A program made the translations under genes and the position numbers. A stretch of 64,000 nucleotides of DNA, taken from positions 62,001 through 126,000 of the forward strand of contig ML978195.1 in NCBI GenBank assembly GCA_010015745.1. The letters run 5' to 3'. Positions 34,424 to 46,254 of the stretch are shown here, piece by piece; within the stretch, counting starts at the first letter, position 1; each line of letters starts with the position of its first letter. The notes under the pieces are model-generated. The model had not been told where the DNA came from, made no database searches, and saw nothing but the letters and a program-made list of their open reading frames with translations. This DNA comes from Setomelanomma holmii. Taxonomy: Eukaryota > Ascomycota > Dothideomycetes > Pleosporales > Phaeosphaeriaceae.

Positions 34424-35784
34424 ATGTCTTCAGACGAGAAGATGCGGTCCTCGGTGGACGCCGCCCGCGACCCGGCGCAGCCAGTGCTACCCACCGTCAA
34501 CCCAGACGCGGTGAAGTCTACGCCAGAGCCTGCCTCCTTTCATCCCGCAGTGTACATTGCGTACGTCACGCCGCTCATATGAAGCAAAGCAGACGCTGAC
34601 TGTTGCGCAGGACATGGATCACCCTCAGCTCCAGCACTATTGTCTTCAACAAGTACATCCTCGACACTGCCAAGTTCCGTACGCAGAGCAATCGCACCGC
34701 AGACTCGAACTCGCCGACTAACAACTGACAGACTTCCCAATTTTCCTGACAACATGGCATTTGATCTTCGCGACCGTCATGACGCAGCTCCTCGCCCGCT
34801 TCACTACCATCCTCGACTCGAGAAAGAAGGTCCCCATGACCGGCCGCGTATACCTCCGCGCGATTGTCCCCATTGGGCTGTTCTTCAGTCTGAGCTTGAT
34901 CTGCGGTAACCAGGCATATCTGTACCTGTCCGTGGCTTTCATTCAAATGCTCAAGGTAGATATAAGCAAAACATCAAGCTGCATCAGTGACTGACGCTGG
35001 CTAGGCTACCACCCCCGTTGCTGTTCTTATCGCGACCTGGAGCATGGGTATCGCCCCTCCCAACATGAAGACCCTTGGCAACGTGTCCTTCATTGTCATT
35101 GGTGTTGTCATTGCGTCCATGGGCGAGATCCAGTTCGTCATGATTGGCTTCCTCTTCCAGGTTGGCGGCATCATCTTTGAGGCTGTTCGTCTTGTCATGG
35201 TCCAGCGCCTGCTCAGCTCTGCTGAGTTCAAGATGGACCCGCTCGTCTCCCTCTACTACTACGCACCCGCTTGCGCCTGCATGAACGGCTTCGTCCTGCT
35301 CTTCACTGAGCTTCCCAACTTGACCATGGATGATGTCTACCGCGTTGGTGGTCTTACTCTGGTCGCCAACGCGCTCGTTGCCTTCCTACTCAACGTTTCG
35401 GTTGTCTTCCTCATCGGCAAGACCTCTTCGCTCGTCCTCACCCTGTCTGGCGTGCTCAAGGACATTCTTCTCGTGTTCGCGTCCATGTTCCTCTTCAAGG
35501 ACCCTGTCACTCTTCTCCAGGCGTTCGGCTACAGCATCGCGCTTGGTGGCCTCATCTACTACAAGCTCGGTGGTGAGATGTTGAAGGAGTACCTCGGACA
35601 AGGTAGCATGAAGTGGCAGGAGTTTGGCCACACTCGCCCGGTCCTCCGCAAGCTTATGGTCTTTGCCGCGGTCGTCGCGTCCATGTTCATGATCCTGGGC
35701 TCTCTTGGACCTCGCTACGCCCCTGATCAGACCGCTAAGGCCTATAGCGGCATCGGCAAGCTCATTGGCGAGAAGGGTGTATGA
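34424..35784 (+). CDS. TPT/DUF250-family sugar-phosphate or nucleotide-sugar transporter
   Basis: Member of the triose-phosphate translocator branch of the drug/metabolite transporter superfamily, probably in Golgi or ER membranes; substrate unknown. Exons 34424-34560, 34611-34678, 34732-34955 and 35005-35784 give 402 aa; introns 50, 53 and 49 nt. The N-terminus is hydrophilic (about 40 residues), followed by about ten hydrophobic helices. Family landmarks: TWITLSSSTIVFNKYIL, PMTGRVYLRAIVPIGLFFSLSL, GNQAYLYLSVAFIQMLKATTPVAV, FEAVRLVMVQRLL and GKTSSLVLTLSGVLKDILL. Exon joins restore these motifs across every intron. Confidence 0.92.
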
Positions 35785-36647
35785 AGACCTCAGCTAAGCA
35801 GTTGCACACATTCACACGTCTGCGTCTTGGAACGAGCATGGCATCTTCACAATTCATGCTTCGCCCTTTGTCTTTCTATACTTTTTTAGTGTATCTTGGA
35901 GTGGGTGGGCAATCGGTGTTCTGCAGCATAGACAAGCGGGTCTTTCCATGCCATTGGGGGCCTTTCTTCTTTCGACCATTCCACGATTCGGGATGTTCTT
36001 CAATTGATTCAATTGCATGTCAGGGAGCAACGACAGGAAAACGAAAGTACACGTTGTGTTATATATAGATCTCGCGGTCCGGCGTGCGCTGGTCGGTGGT
36101 GGGTATATAGTCTTAACTACATAATGGTAATGCGTGTGAACAGGATTGGGCGTAATCTTGGATTGTGATCTCCCTCGGGTTCCTGGGTACAGCGCGATGC
36201 ATTGCTCAAGTTGCAGTGATAAGACGGTCTGCATCGCGATGCCACCGAAGTTGTACAGGCGCATTCATCATGTTTAAGGCAGCGAGCACTTCACTGCAGC
36301 AAGGGCAGTTCGTTTGACGTTATACCATGACTTAGCTTTGCTGCTAACAAGAATGCTGGCATCAGCCACATTTGCACCAATGGCACGGTTGTATACAGAT
36401 TCACGTCGATCATGATTGTCTGTCACAACATGCCAACTATCCTCACAAAATATTGCTGCTCCAATCCGCATCAAGCATAAGCAAAGGATGCTGATGGTGT
36501 GGGTCGCTCTTTCTGCCGAGCGGTCAGCGCGCTCGCGCCAAGTCGCTAGCGCCCACACAATATTGTCGCCAGAGGATTGCATCGCAACTTCGACCTCAGC
36601 GACTAACCCACAGTTCCGACAACACCACTTGCTCATCGACAGTCAAG
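35785..36647. other. Intergenic between TPT transporter and RPL18
   Basis: About 860 bases with no coding signal. It includes the 3' flank of the transporter gene and the RPL18 promoter. A tatatatagat sequence near 36060 has no obvious gene after it. Confidence 0.45.
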
Positions 36648-37472
36648 ATGGGTATCGATCTCGACCGCCATCATGTTCGAGACGGGCACCGCAGTATGTG
36701 AACCCCCGTCGAGTCGGCGCAGCAATGCGCTGGCGACTGCTGTCTTCTAGACGCAACATGAAATCTCGAGAGCCCGAGGATTGACGAGTGAACAGAGGTC
36801 CCTAAGTCCACCAACCCCTACGTCAAGCTGTTGGTGCGTCTTTACAAGTTCCTGGCTCGTATGTTTCCTGGTCGAATTGCGCGGGTTGTGTGTGCTGACA
36901 GCGATAGGCCGTACCGATGCTCCCTTCAACAAGACGGTTCTGCGACGCCTCATGATGTCCAAGATCAACCGCCCCCGTAAGATTACCGACCGCACAGAAT
37001 ACGCTCGACCGATCAGCTAACCCTACGGCAGCCGTCAGCTTGTCCAAGATCGTTGCCACCGCCGCCAACAAGTATTCGGCAAAGGCACACGAGGGCAAGA
37101 CCATCGTCATTGTACGGCACATATACAGACACCAAGGTGGACCTCGCTAACAGAAATCAGGTCGGCACCGTCACTGACGACAATCGTCTCCTCGAGCTCC
37201 CCAAGCTCTCCATTGCCGCGCTCCGCTTCACCGCATCCGCCCGCGCACGTGTCCTGAAGGCCGGCGGCGAGACCCTCACCATTGATGAGGTCGCTACCCG
37301 CTTCCCCACTGGAGCTAACACCCTCCTCCTCCGTGGACCCAAGAACGCCCGTGAGGCTGTCAAGCATTTCGGCTTCGGTCCCCACTCCCACAAGAAGCCT
37401 TACGTCGAGAGCAAGGGCCGCAAGTTCGAGCGCGCTCGTGGTCGCAGACGGTCGCGTGGTTTCAAGGTCTAA
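36648..37472 (+). CDS. RPL18: 60S ribosomal protein L18 (eL18)
   Basis: Structural protein of the large cytosolic ribosomal subunit. Exons 36648-36693, 36796-36858, 36908-36976, 37032-37111 and 37161-37472 give 189 aa, near the usual 184-188. Introns are 102, 49, 55 and 49 nt. The spliced product starts MGIDLDRHHVRDGHRKVPKS and continues with NPYVKLLVRLYKFLARRTDAPFN, MSKINRPPVSLSKIVA, VGTVTDDNRLLE and the basic C-terminus RRRSRGFKV. Being intron-rich is usual for fungal ribosomal protein genes. Position 37153 offers a nearer acceptor (aacag) that is skipped in favour of atcag at 37160. Confidence 0.95.
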
Positions 37473-37937
37473 GCGTGTGCTGTAAGCAGTGCGGTTTCTC
37501 TGGGTTGTTGGCGTGGTCATGGTCATGGGAATTCACTTATGAGGCGCGCATCATGACTGGCAAGGGCTCTTTAAGGCCTGCAAAAAGGATACTCGATGTC
37601 TCGATAGGCAATGGAAGCATACCCACGGGCTCTTCCGAGCTCATGAGGTCAACTCATGAAACAAACCGCAATCTCCAATCTCGTGAAGTGCTGAATCTGT
37701 GAGACAACCGTGCCATCATGCTGTGAACTTCGACTTCTTCGATTTTGCACAGCGTACATTTTCCGCTTTCGGAGCCACTTTTCACTCACCAGAATATTTG
37801 GTGGAGCTAAATTTTCGTTGCAACCCCGCCACTGACCTATCATAGCGCAGCACTAGCATACCCACATGAACTCGAAGTAGTCACCATGATACTGGACATC
37901 ACTTTCAGCTGTACTCTCAAGCGCCAAACTCAATACG
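37473..37937. other. Intergenic RPL18 / ADE2
   Basis: About 465 bases holding the RPL18 3' flank and the ADE2 promoter. Nothing else is recognised. Confidence 0.45.
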
Positions 37938-39647
37938 ATGGTTGACAACCGCAAAGTAGGCGTGCTAGGTGGCGGGCAATTGGGCCGTATGCTCATTGAA
38001 GCAGCCAACCGCCTCAACGTCCAGGTCAACGTCCTCGACGCGGCAGCGTCACCAGCAAAACAAATATCGGCACATGACGACCACATCGAAGGATCATTCA
38101 AGGATGCAGCAGCCGTCAAGAAACTCGCCGAAGCAAGCGACGTCGTCACCGTTGAGATTGAGCACGTTGACACGCACATGCTGGAGGAAGTCGCAAGCAC
38201 AGTCGTTGTTGAGCCAAGCTGGAAAACACTTCGGATCATCAAAGACAAGTATGCGCAAAAGGAGTATTTGAAAGAGCATGGAGTCGCTGTTGCGGATAGC
38301 GTGGATCTGGACGCCAAAGGTGTTGAGGGATTGAAAGAGGTGGGCGCGTCATATGGCTATCCTTTCATGCTCAAGAGCAAGACAGAAGCGTATGATGGAC
38401 GTGGCAACTACGTTGTGAAGAGCGAGGCGGATGTCGACGCTGCTTTCGAGGCACTAGGCAAACGACCGCTTTACGCAGAGCGATGGGCGGAGTTCCGGTT
38501 GGAGCTTGCGGTCATGGTTGTCAAGACGAAAGACGGTGTTCTCACATTCCCCACTGTCGAGACGGTGCACGAAGACAGCATATGCAAGCTCACATATGCT
38601 CCACCACGGAACGTGTCAGAAGCAACAGCGCAAAGGGCTCAGGATCTGGCGAAGAAAGCGATTGGCGCGTTCGAGGGCAAGGGAGTCTTTGGAGTCGAGA
38701 TGTTCTTGCTCAAGGACAACAGCTTGCTCATTAACGAGATTGCTCCTCGACCACACAACTCTGGGCACTATACCATCGAAGCGTGCCCGCTATCACAATA
38801 CGACGCACATCTCCGCGCAATCCTCGACCTACCCATTCCACAATCGGGACTTCGTTTACGCGAGCCTTCCATCATGCTGAACATCCTGGGTGGCAAGACA
38901 CCAGATTCGCATGTCCAGGTCGCGAAGAAGGCGCTAGAGTCACCAAACGCGTCCATTCACCTATATGGTAAAGGTGACGCGCGACCTGGCCGCAAAATGG
39001 GCCATATCACCATCACAGCCCCCACGCTCGCAGCGGCTGAGCGTGAGATCCAGTTTCTCATTGACTTCGTGGACGAGCAAAAAGGCAAGCCATCGGGTCC
39101 ACGAGCAGATGCACCGTTATCACAAGATGAGCCTCTTGTCGCCGTGATCATGGGCTCAGACTCTGATCTACCCGTCCTTCGTGCCGGCCTCGAGATTCTG
39201 AAGAAACTCGAAGTGTCCTTCACCACACGCATTACGTCCGCACACCGCACACCCGACTGGCTGCGCGAGTTCTCGAAGAATGCATCGAGCACATCTCTCA
39301 AGGTCATCATCGGCGCAGCAGGCGGTGCCGCACATCTTCCCGGCATGTGCGCATCGTGGACCACGCTCCCAGTCATTGGACTGCCAGTCAAGGCAACCCA
39401 TATGGACGGTTGGGACAGCTTGGTGAGCATGACGCAGATGCCACGAGGTGAGCCAGTTGCTACGGTGGGCATCAACAACTCTACAAATGCGGCATTACTT
39501 GCGGTGAGGATACTCGGTGCGGACGACAAGGGCATCAGGGAGCGCTTGAGGGTGTGGATGGAGAGCAATGAGAAGGAAGTGTTGCGCAAGGACAAGGCTC
39601 TTCTAGAGGACGGATGGGAAGCGTATCTCAAGAACATGGGAAAATAG
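37938..39647 (+). CDS. ADE2: Phosphoribosylaminoimidazole carboxylase (purine synthesis)
   Basis: Fused PurK-PurE enzyme converting AIR to CAIR in de novo purine synthesis; loss gives red colonies in yeast. Single exon, 569 aa, against 571 in yeast Ade2. N-terminal ATP-grasp half: VGVLGGGQLGRMLIEAANRL, YPFMLKSKTEAYDGRGNYVV, PLYAERW, FGVEMFLL and INEIAPRPHNSGHYTIEAC. C-terminal PurE half starts near residue 395 with VAVIMGSDSDLPVL and contains TSAHRTPDWL, IGAAGGAAHLPGM and GLPVKATHMDGWDSL. All catalytic blocks are intact, so the gene is probably functional. Confidence 0.97.
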   Translation: MVDNRKVGVLGGGQLGRMLIEAANRLNVQVNVLDAAASPAKQISAHDDHIEGSFKDAAAVKKLAEASDVVTVEIEHVDTHMLEEVASTVVVEPSWKTLRIIKDKYAQKEYLKEHGVAVADSVDLDAKGVEGLKEVGASYGYPFMLKSKTEAYDGRGNYVVKSEADVDAAFEALGKRPLYAERWAEFRLELAVMVVKTKDGVLTFPTVETVHEDSICKLTYAPPRNVSEATAQRAQDLAKKAIGAFEGKGVFGVEMFLLKDNSLLINEIAPRPHNSGHYTIEACPLSQYDAHLRAILDLPIPQSGLRLREPSIMLNILGGKTPDSHVQVAKKALESPNASIHLYGKGDARPGRKMGHITITAPTLAAAEREIQFLIDFVDEQKGKPSGPRADAPLSQDEPLVAVIMGSDSDLPVLRAGLEILKKLEVSFTTRITSAHRTPDWLREFSKNASSTSLKVIIGAAGGAAHLPGMCASWTTLPVIGLPVKATHMDGWDSLVSMTQMPRGEPVATVGINNSTNAALLAVRILGADDKGIRERLRVWMESNEKEVLRKDKALLEDGWEAYLKNMGK

Positions 39648-40058
39648 ATGTTCGCGCTACCGTGTGTACTTCATATGATTTGATGTTCGTCAAATCCCAG
39701 CCTAGCGAATCACACACCGCGCTTCCACAAAAGCAATACCATCTCGCTAATCACCCGCCGATCGCAGATCGCTGCATATGGCCGCTCCGCAAGGTGCAGT
39801 AGCATGCAGAGCCAGCACATTCGTGGCACCTCTACATTTGAATCACTGGCGTCTGGTTGGTTGCTAGTGAGTTCGCGATCGTCGTGACTTCCCCATCGTT
39901 CAGCTCCTAGCTACCACATACCCACATGGAGAAGTCAGTCGTAATGCAAGACCCACCGGCATCACGTAGCTCCTCACAATACCGCTTCCACATTTTCCTT
40001 TCCTCTTCTCTTCTGCTCTTACCCTGACTGCGCCATCACGACGACTAACACAAGCACA
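39648..40058. other. Intergenic ADE2 / peroxidase
   Basis: About 410 bases with the ADE2 3' flank and a C/T-rich leader before 40059. No further feature is seen. Confidence 0.45.
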
Positions 40059-40988
40059 ATGAGCCTCACGCAGAAACTCACAAAACCATTCGTCGACATC
40101 TTCGTCCTGACATGGGACTTCCAACTCTTCCTTCTCAACCTCATCATCCCCTCACACAAACCCAACACCGTCGTGCCCGCACATGCACCTGGGCACCACG
40201 GTCAATGGCCGCTGTACGTCGCGCCCAAGGATGGCGATTCGAGATCTGCGTGCCCAATGCTCAATGCGCTTGCGAACCACGGCGTTTTACCTCATGACGG
40301 GAAGAACATCACATTCAAAGACCTGAACAAAGTCGTGCGCGAGAGCTTCAACTTCGCGCCGAGTTTCTGCTTCTTCGTGCCAAAGTTCGCAGCTGATTTC
40401 CTAGGCCGGAGTTATTGGACTGGTAAGTCGTCCCCCACGCTGCTCCTCATCTTGACTAACGATGAATACAAGATAAATTCGATCTCGCGGAACTCAGCAA
40501 GCACAATGCGATTGAGCATGATGCGAGCTTGACTCGGCACGATGCCGCGCTTGTTCCGGACCAGGGCAAACCGGATCTCGAACTCGTTGATGAACTGCTG
40601 CGCGGCGCGACGGGGAAGACGCCGGATGGACGGGCGTTGTTGACGAAGAAGGATCTGAGTCTTGCGCTGGCGAAGAGGAGGAAAGAAGCGAAGATTTCGA
40701 ATCAGGCGTATTCGGAGAGCTTGTTTCATAATGGATTTGGGGCGGCGAAGTGAGTATCTGAATGACCTTCGGATGTGTGTGCGAGTGCTGATAGTGTGGC
40801 GTAGCTCCTCAACGATGATCACGATCTTTGGTGGACGAGTGGATGATCTAAAACCGATGCTGACGGAGGAGCGGTTTGTGGATGGGTGGGAACCGAGGAT
40901 TCTGAGTCATTTTGGATTGACGATGGCAGCGTTCAATGGGACGGTTCTGCCCGTCGAATTGGGAGTCAAGAGGGCGAAGGTGGAGTAG
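40059..40988 (+). CDS. Heme-thiolate peroxidase (chloroperoxidase/peroxygenase family)
   Basis: Member of the heme-thiolate peroxidase family (PF01328), which uses hydrogen peroxide to oxidise or halogenate organic substrates. Exons 40059-40422, 40473-40749 and 40805-40988 give 274 aa; introns 50 and 55 nt with ctaac and ctgat branches. The proximal motif reads SACPMLNALANHGVLPHDG; the heme-ligand Cys is kept but the usual PCP is ACP. The distal Glu-His-Asp motif is present (NAIEHDASLTRHD), with the usual spacing. No classical signal peptide: the first 30 residues hold one hydrophobic stretch (VDIFVLTWDFQLFLLNLII) that could be a membrane anchor, which places this with the short, possibly membrane-bound fungal members. 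Substrate unknown. Confidence 0.88.
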
Positions 40989-42308
40989 GGCAGCATGCAC
41001 CGAGGATGGTGGGCGACGAATGTAGAGAGTGTGAGAAGATGGGACGGTGGGACGGTGGGCACGAGATATTCGACAGTTGTGCAAAAAATAGGTGAAGATC
41101 ACCGATTTTGGACTTCGAAAGCTGTGAAGGCAGTAGTAACAATCAATATGCAGACATAGCCGACATTTTAAGCTCGGCTCGTCCAATGGGTGCATCAAAC
41201 GCTAGAGGATTCCACAACATAGGCGATTTCGTCATTCCTTCCAACCATTGCGCTGTTCCGATTGGTCTTGTACATTTCGTCATGCTTCAGTCTTCGTTTC
41301 AATTTCGATAGCAGATAACCCAGCTCAGACATGAGGAAGAACTCTAGTTCATTGTGGACTCCAACAGAGGCTTCCATAATGGAGAACATCAAAGGATGGG
41401 GCAAGCCCAAGCTCTTATACCACCCAAGGACCTTCTCCGTTGAGAAATAGTCATTATATTTCAACTGTGACGTGTTCGAAAGAGTCTGGGATGTGACCCA
41501 GGAGACAAGATGTAATGTACGTGTGGATGTCGCGGTGGAGCTCTCAGGGGTATAATTATCTCAAAACGCTGGAATGTTGAACTCATCCATGACACATGTC
41601 GTTAGCTAGGAGCAGTAACGGACGACAGGCGCAGTCGACGTGGATAGCACACAAGTGCGGTGGTTCTCAAATGCCAGGAAAGGGCTTGAATGCATATGAT
41701 CCAGCTACGCGGGGCTTATGAGACATAGTAAGCGATTATCGCATTGCTGTACGTATACTAGGACATAATAGAGCTCAGTGTCATTTCTCCAAAGTCGTCA
41801 AACAAGACACGCGGTCGTATTTTGCTTGCTTTTGGAGGGCAGGTGGAAGTCCTGCGTTGTGAGAGGTGAAGAACTGAATGCATAGAATCTATATACAATA
41901 GGCTAACGAAATCGTTTGTGCGACGCGTCAAGACTTTGGACATGGGCAGATTCGAAGTTGAGATCAGTTGCGATTCAATGTCGCATACGGCTTTCAGGAT
42001 TATTGATATGGCGGTCTGCTGGTATTCCTTTGCATGGAATCGTATGGCGCTAACTTTTGCTAGAACATGAGCGAAAACCTTGCCGCAAGTCTAGGCATTT
42101 CTTAACCCTCTTCAATTGTGGGAAGTACATGTGTCATGCTGTGCTAAGTTTTGGAACGATGGAAAGTTAAATGATTACTGGGTAAGATCTATAGGAAGGC
42201 TTCAAAATTCAAGTATGCCATAAATGAGCGACAACTCTATGAATATGTACACGATCAAGTACATCCAGGTCGTTTGCACAACCCCGTTCCACCCCTAGCT
42301 CCCAACAC
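40989..42308. other. Gene-poor interval, 1.3 kb
   Basis: Only small frames, for example a minus-strand frame of about 64 codons (41195-41389) with no domain. A TATA-like core (ggtataagag on the minus strand) lies just before it near 41415. No gene is supported. Confidence 0.45.
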
Positions 42309-42966
42309 CTAAGCATGCGCAGCAGCAACCCACTTCGTACTCGTCACCGTCTCTGAGTTCCCAGTCTTACTTTTAAACGTAATCGTATCATTCTTATTAA
42401 TCACAATCGTGGTCACAATGCTCTCATCCTCACTCCTCAAAATGTGCTGCTTGAACCCTGCCGTACTCTCACCATTGAACATGAGCTTGCACATGACCTT
42501 CGATACAATCTGCGCTGCTTTGGCCGCCGGAATTGCTACAGGATTCGATCCCTTGGCCACGGTAATAGCCGTCTTGATTAGTGACGGAGCAGCCTTTTCG
42601 AGAAAGTCGATGACATTGCGGAAGTTTTCGGGGTCGGAGAACCACATCTTTAGTTCGCGGGGTCGCTCGGAACCGGCTTGCTTGCGGTGATAAGTTACCA
42701 TCCACCAGTCGCGACCGGTGGTGAAGGCGCCAGTGTTGTATTCGACGGTCATGGTTTGGGGAGTGGTGGCACCCGGTGCAAGGCTGCCCCAGTCACCTTG
42801 GTTCTTGTACACGTCGCTGTATTTGTGCGAAACACTGATGTCGGTGATGGTGTCTGCGGTGTTGTTTTGGATCTTGACGAGTGCGGTGCGTTTGGTGAGG
42901 CATAGTGCGAGCGGGAGGAAGCAAGCAGATCGCTATGAAGAACTGGGTGATGCTTGAGGGGCGCAT
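42309..42966 (-). pseudogene. Secreted PUD1_2-like (up-regulated-in-daf-2 domain) gene with a frameshift
   Basis: The reading frame from about 42920 to 42309 encodes a beta-sandwich-like domain with VKIQNNTADTITDISVSHKYSD, YKNQGDWGSL, TVEYNTGAFTTGRDWWMVTY and a C-terminal half ending ETVTSTKWVAAAHA. This fits the fungal PUD1_2-type family (PF18457) from memory; function unknown. That frame has no ATG. The only suitable ATG (42966) opens MRPSSITQFFIAICLLP, a good signal-peptide start, but one frame off; the shift must occur at about 42905-42930. No GT..AG pair in the stretch could repair it. Either a one-base indel disabled the gene or the assembly has a one-base error. Identification of the domain is moderately sure. 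Confidence 0.55.
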
Positions 42967-44389
42967 GGCCACTGTGTGGTATGCAACTTCTCAACGTGAG
43001 GGCGTATTCGAAGTGGTAAATTGGGAGTCGTGAGTGTTGAAAGTTGTGGTTGGCTTGTGTGTGATGATACATTTTGGAGAGACGTCAAGAAGCGCTTTAT
43101 ACAGACACTGAGCATATGCCAAGATCGTGCGATGCAAAGACGCTCCACTATACAAACTGCGCGCGGTGTTGAGACTGCTCAGCTGCATCGGTCGGTGCGA
43201 GGTCGTGAGGCTGTGAGCCCCTGCTCCGATACCATGTAAGTACATTCAGCGACGTACCCACTTCAAGATGTTCTCAGCGTGGAGATTTGGACATTCTTGG
43301 CATGCTTTGCATCCATCGCTAAGTATGGCTTGACTTTCTTGAGATAGCATATGCTGTCGGCCTCGATATACTGTTGCCTTAGGGTGTTGTTGGGTTCTGC
43401 TGGACGGTGGCGCTGGCCTTTCGCTACCGATCGGGGGTGAGGGATTAATTGACCATATTACCTTGAGTGATGGTCTAACAGTGTAGTCCAGTTCACCCAG
43501 TGACTTGAAGCGTGCTGCAAAGCGAAGACGCTGTTCATAAATCTCCGGCGGTGTAGTGATGGAGGCCAAGAGCACGGAAGACCCGAGGCTGCTCTATTTA
43601 CGACGCGCTACGCCGAATGAGTACGCTATGCGAAGAATTTCCCAAGTCCCACCGCCTGAAGGATATCACGACAGCAGGCGTCGTGATTCCAGATTCGAGC
43701 CCTGCATATATTTATCGTCGGGGGATGTCATTATTCTTTGAGTCGATGTTACCAGCCTGTTCATGGCTTCCACTATTCGATGGCACGCGGTCTATGCACA
43801 TCGACAATCTCCCTGAGGTTTCCGCGACCACTCCCGTCCTTTGTGCCCCGAGCGTCAAGGACGTCTCTCGCAGCATTGGTATTGAAAATGACTGAGTAGT
43901 TTAAGGATAGAATCAAGTGCAAACGTGGCGGCGTTGCATCAACTCGATAGTAACGGTAGGCCCTTTGGGCATCCACAAGGCACAATACTACTGTTGGATA
44001 GGTCAGTAGTGGTTAGAGCTTCTTTGCACGAACACGTTCTCCTCGAGCTCATCATTGGCGATTATGCACTCCGAGAAGTTCGATGACTTGGAAATTGCCC
44101 ATCTCGAGGCGGCCCGCGCCGTGGAGACCAGCGGGCCATTCCATCGGATAAATGCCCGGCAATGACCCAACTTTATCCTTGGCTCCGGTCCCTATCTGCA
44201 TGAACTTCCTCCTGTCGCGATCAATTTTCAGGGGTGTTGGTGAGCACTGAACCGGAAGCATGCTAGCTTCAACATGTACAGGGTAGGCGTAATCTCCGCA
44301 AGGCGACGTTGGTGATCTTCAGCACAACCTTTCCTCAACATGCGCACCTTTCCTTCTCGAAGTTACCTGCATTATCTCGAATCAGCGTC
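42967..44389. other. Gene-poor interval, 1.4 kb
   Basis: A minus-strand open stretch at about 43246-43600 begins after a stop without ATG and has fairly coding-like text (SITTPPEIYEQRLRFAARF), with a possible donor near 43460; it may be a gene relic but no family is recognised. Otherwise nothing; the last 80 bases are the promoter of the GMC gene. Confidence 0.4.
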
Positions 44390-46254
44390 ATGAGGCTCTG
44401 GACAATACCTTTGCTCGCGGTCAGCTTGTCGAACTTCGCTGTCGCAGCGACATTGCAAGGCGAAGGGTTTGATGCATCAAATGCGACCTCGTATGACTTC
44501 GTAAGTTTCGCACGAAGATACGCAATATTACAGGTCTCTCATGTTCGTCCCAGATCATTGTTGGAGGCGGGACTGCAGGGCTCGCAGTCGCTTCTCGAAT
44601 CAGCGTTGGGCTGCCGAATTGCAGCGTCCTTGTGATTGAGGCAGGCCCAGATGGTCGTCAAGAGCCAGGCATCTACATACCAGGACGAAAGGGCTCAACG
44701 CTTGGTGGAAAGTATGACTGGAATTTCACGACCGTTGTGCAGCCATATGCAAACAACCGTAGCTTCGCGCAAAATCGTGGTAAGGTGCTTGGAGGCAGTT
44801 CCGCGCTCAATCTCATGACATGGGATCGCACTTCTGTCGCGGAGCTAAACGCCTGGGAGAAGTTGGGAAATAAGGGTTGGAATTGGAAAAGTCTGTATCC
44901 TGCAATGCTGAAGGTCGAGACATTCCTGCCATCGCAAGAGTATGGTACTGAGGGCGTCGGGCATTCTGGCCCCATTCAAACACTCATCAATCGCATCTTC
45001 CCTCGCCATCAGTCCACGTGGTATCCAACACTAAACAACCTCGGGCTCTTCACCAACATGGAATCACTAAACGGAAAGCCCATTGGCGTGTCCACCCAGC
45101 CAAGCAATGTCAGCCCTGAATACAATCGCTCGTACGCGCCAGAGTACCTCAAATTGGCTACGCAGAATCTTCAAGTCAAATTAGAGACTCGAATAGCCAA
45201 GGTCAATTTCAAGGAAAAAGCGGCTAGTGGGGTGACACTGGAAGATGGTACCGTTATCAATGCCCAGAAAGAGGTCATCCTTTCCGCTGGCACGTTTCAG
45301 ACGCCCGGAATACTCGAGCTTTCTGGCATCGGTAATGCCACACTGCTCAAAAAGCTGGGTATTCCAGTCATTAAGAACCTATCATCGGTGGGCGAGAATC
45401 TGCAGGACCATATTCGCATCCAGAGCTCGTACCGCCTCAAGCCGGAATATCCTTCGTTTGATGTCTTGAAAAACACGACACGTGCCGCCATCGAACTGGC
45501 TTTGTACAACGCGGGTGAGGTGTCGCTGTATGACTACACAGCGAGCGGCTACGCATACTTTCCGTGGTCTACTGTCTCGAACGACACCGCTGCCAGTCTT
45601 CGTGCACTCGTCCAGGGTGATACCAGCTTGAATTCCACTGTCGACAAAGTTAAGAAGAGCTACCTGTCTCCACCTCTCAGCACAACCGTGCCACAGCTCG
45701 AGGTCATCTTCTCGGACGGCTACACTGGACTCAAAGGCTACCCGGCGGCCAACTCCTCGCTCTTTGGCATCGGCACATTTGCGCTGATTGGTGTCGTGCA
45801 ACATCCGTTCAGTAAGGGAAATGTGCACATTGTGTCGCGCAACATTAGCGACAAGCCTGTCATCAATCCGAATTATTTATCGCACCCATACGACCTTCAA
45901 GCTGCCACCAATCTCGCCAAGTATCTTCGCAAGATTGCCTCATCGGAGCCCATGAGAAGTGTGTGGACTGAAGAGTACGAGCCTGGTAGTGCAGTCCAGA
46001 CTGATGAGGATTGGACGGAGTATGCTTTGGGTAATGTCTTGAGTATCTACCATCCAATTGGCACGGCTGCTCTGCTTCCGGAGAAAGACGGAGGAGTCGT
46101 TGATCCGGATCTGAAGGTTTATGGTACTAGAGGACTACGGGTTGTGGATGCAAGCATAATTCCGCTGCTGCCGAGTGCGCACTTGCAGACGCTGGTGTAT
46201 GGGATCGCTGAAAAGGCCGCTGAGATGATCATCAAGGATTATACGTCGTTGTGA
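44390..46254 (+). CDS. Secreted GMC-family oxidoreductase
   Basis: FAD-dependent glucose-methanol-choline oxidoreductase (AA3-like); substrate could be an alcohol, sugar or aryl alcohol. Exons 44390-44500 and 44554-46254 give 603 aa; the intron is 53 nt. Signal peptide at residues 1-20 (MRLWTIPLLAVSLSNFAVAA). The FAD dinucleotide motif IIVGGGTAGLAVASR lies directly after the splice join, followed by VLVIEAG, the GMC signature RGKVLGGSSALNLMTWDR, and the second signature AGTFQTPGILELSGIG. The C-terminal active-site region has YHPIGTAALLP and SAHLQTLVYGIAEKAAE, with the catalytic His pair in place. Several NxS/T sites fit secretion. Intact. Confidence 0.92.

Noticed and set aside
44052..44261. 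69-codon minus-strand frame upstream of the GMC gene
   Set aside because: No start context, domain or conservation signal; lies in the GMC promoter side.
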